A model generated the notes under the pieces. The model was not told the origin of the DNA. It was given only the letters and a program-made list of their open reading frames with translations, and searched no databases. Position numbers and translations under genes: made by a program. Shown here one piece after another: positions 17,671 to 17,927 of a DNA stretch of 17,927 nucleotides. The stretch is from Methylophaga sp. (GTDB taxonomy: Bacteria > Pseudomonadota > Gammaproteobacteria > Nitrosococcales > Methylophagaceae), in assembly GCF_030651745.1 (NCBI RefSeq), contig NZ_JAUSCC010000142.1, positions 1-17,927 on the forward strand, written 5' to 3'. Position 1 is the stretch's first letter, and each line of letters opens with the position of its first letter.

Positions 17671-17792
17671 AAGGTAAAAATGAGGACTTATTTCTTATCA
17701 AAAAACTGGCATCGGAAGTTAAAGTAGATTCTAGAATAATGGCAGGAAATGTCTGGCTGAAAAAAATTTTAGATGGGTAAAAACAGAAAAAA

Positions 17793-17927
17793 GTTTGAGA
17801 TGGCCGATAAGCCGGGTTCTGTCGTGGACAATCATTCATCTGGGACAGATGTCACCATCTGCCTCAAGCAACCTACCCGGGAACCATGCGGGCCGCATGT
17901 CATGCCGAAGCATTTGTTCCTCTATTT
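17793..17927 (-). ncRNA. rnpB: RNase P RNA, 3' part (bacterial type A)
   Basis: RNase P RNA is the catalytic RNA that removes the 5' leader of pre-tRNA. About 135 nt at its 3' end are present; the 5' part lies beyond the right edge. Read on the minus strand it has the conserved region V, CCAGATGAATGATTGTCCAC, then ACAGAACCCGGCTTATCG, nearly identical to E. coli M1 RNA. Also visible are P18 as a perfect 6-bp stem with a GTGA (GNRA) loop (17846-17861), P17 with loop GCC (17885-17899), P16 (17880-17884 with 17916-17920) and the GGU that pairs with the tRNA CCA end (17875-17877). An additional UUCG-capped hairpin (17902-17913) is not in E. coli. The 3' end near 17793 is estimated by alignment from memory. 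Confidence 0.96.

Larger units (their letters stand above)
17511..17792. other. Spacer between rnpB and mraZ
   Basis: This spacer of about 280 bp has no convincing gene on either strand. It contains the mraZ ribosome site, the triple MraZ operator, the cluster promoter and the inverted operator-like copy, all in its left part. The right part (about 17675-17792) is AT-rich, with several T-tracts on the minus strand just after the rnpB 3' end, but I find no stable hairpin before them. An 8-bp direct repeat AGGACTTA occurs at 17629-17636 and 17683-17690, probably by chance. Confidence 0.6.

Noticed and set aside
17629..17690. Direct repeat AGGACTTA, two copies 54 bp apart
   Set aside because: Eight base pairs in an AT-rich spacer is expected by chance, and the copies do not relate to the promoter or operator spacing.
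17761..17792. Rho-independent terminator of rnpB
   Set aside because: T-tracts are present on the minus strand but I could not find a stem of more than a few weak pairs before them.

Overview
This window is almost entirely one division and cell wall (dcw) gene cluster, and every gene in it reads leftward on the minus strand. The gene content and order, the presence of lpxC after ftsZ, a meso-diaminopimelate type MurE, FtsL and FtsQ of proteobacterial type, and a type A RNase P RNA just upstream all point to a Gram-negative gammaproteobacterium. Base composition is moderate. The short MurB encoded between murC and ddlB does not match the Escherichia coli layout. A Thiotrichales-like lineage such as Methylophaga is my guess, but the sequence alone does not prove it.

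In transcription order, from the right end: the 3' part of rnpB (RNase P RNA, about 17793-17927); a spacer of about 280 bp with a near-consensus sigma70 promoter and a triple MraZ operator; then mraZ, rsmH, ftsL, ftsI, murE, murF, mraY, murD, ftsW, murG, murC, murB, ddlB, ftsQ, ftsA and ftsZ; and finally the first 21 codons of lpxC, running off the left edge. There are no mobile elements, CRISPR arrays or tRNA genes, and no gap over 300 bp.

The genes form one pathway. MurC, MurE, MurF and Ddl, with MurB, build UDP-MurNAc-pentapeptide in the cytoplasm, together with MurD. MraY and MurG turn it into lipid II at the membrane. FtsW polymerises lipid II and FtsI crosslinks it at the septum. FtsL, FtsQ, FtsA and FtsZ place and activate that machinery. 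RsmH methylates 16S rRNA and MraZ is the cluster's own regulator. LpxC begins lipid A synthesis.

From rsmH to ftsA no intergenic base exists: thirteen successive junctions overlap by 1, 4 or 8 nt, which suggests tight translational coupling. Only mraZ-rsmH (9 nt), ftsA-ftsZ (37 nt) and ftsZ-lpxC (71 nt) are separated. The cluster is ordinary in content. The parts most worth a second look are the regulatory spacer, where a second operator-like copy lies in inverted orientation about 90 bp upstream of the first, the extra hairpin in RNase P RNA, and the forced TTG start of lpxC. I found no undescribed system.
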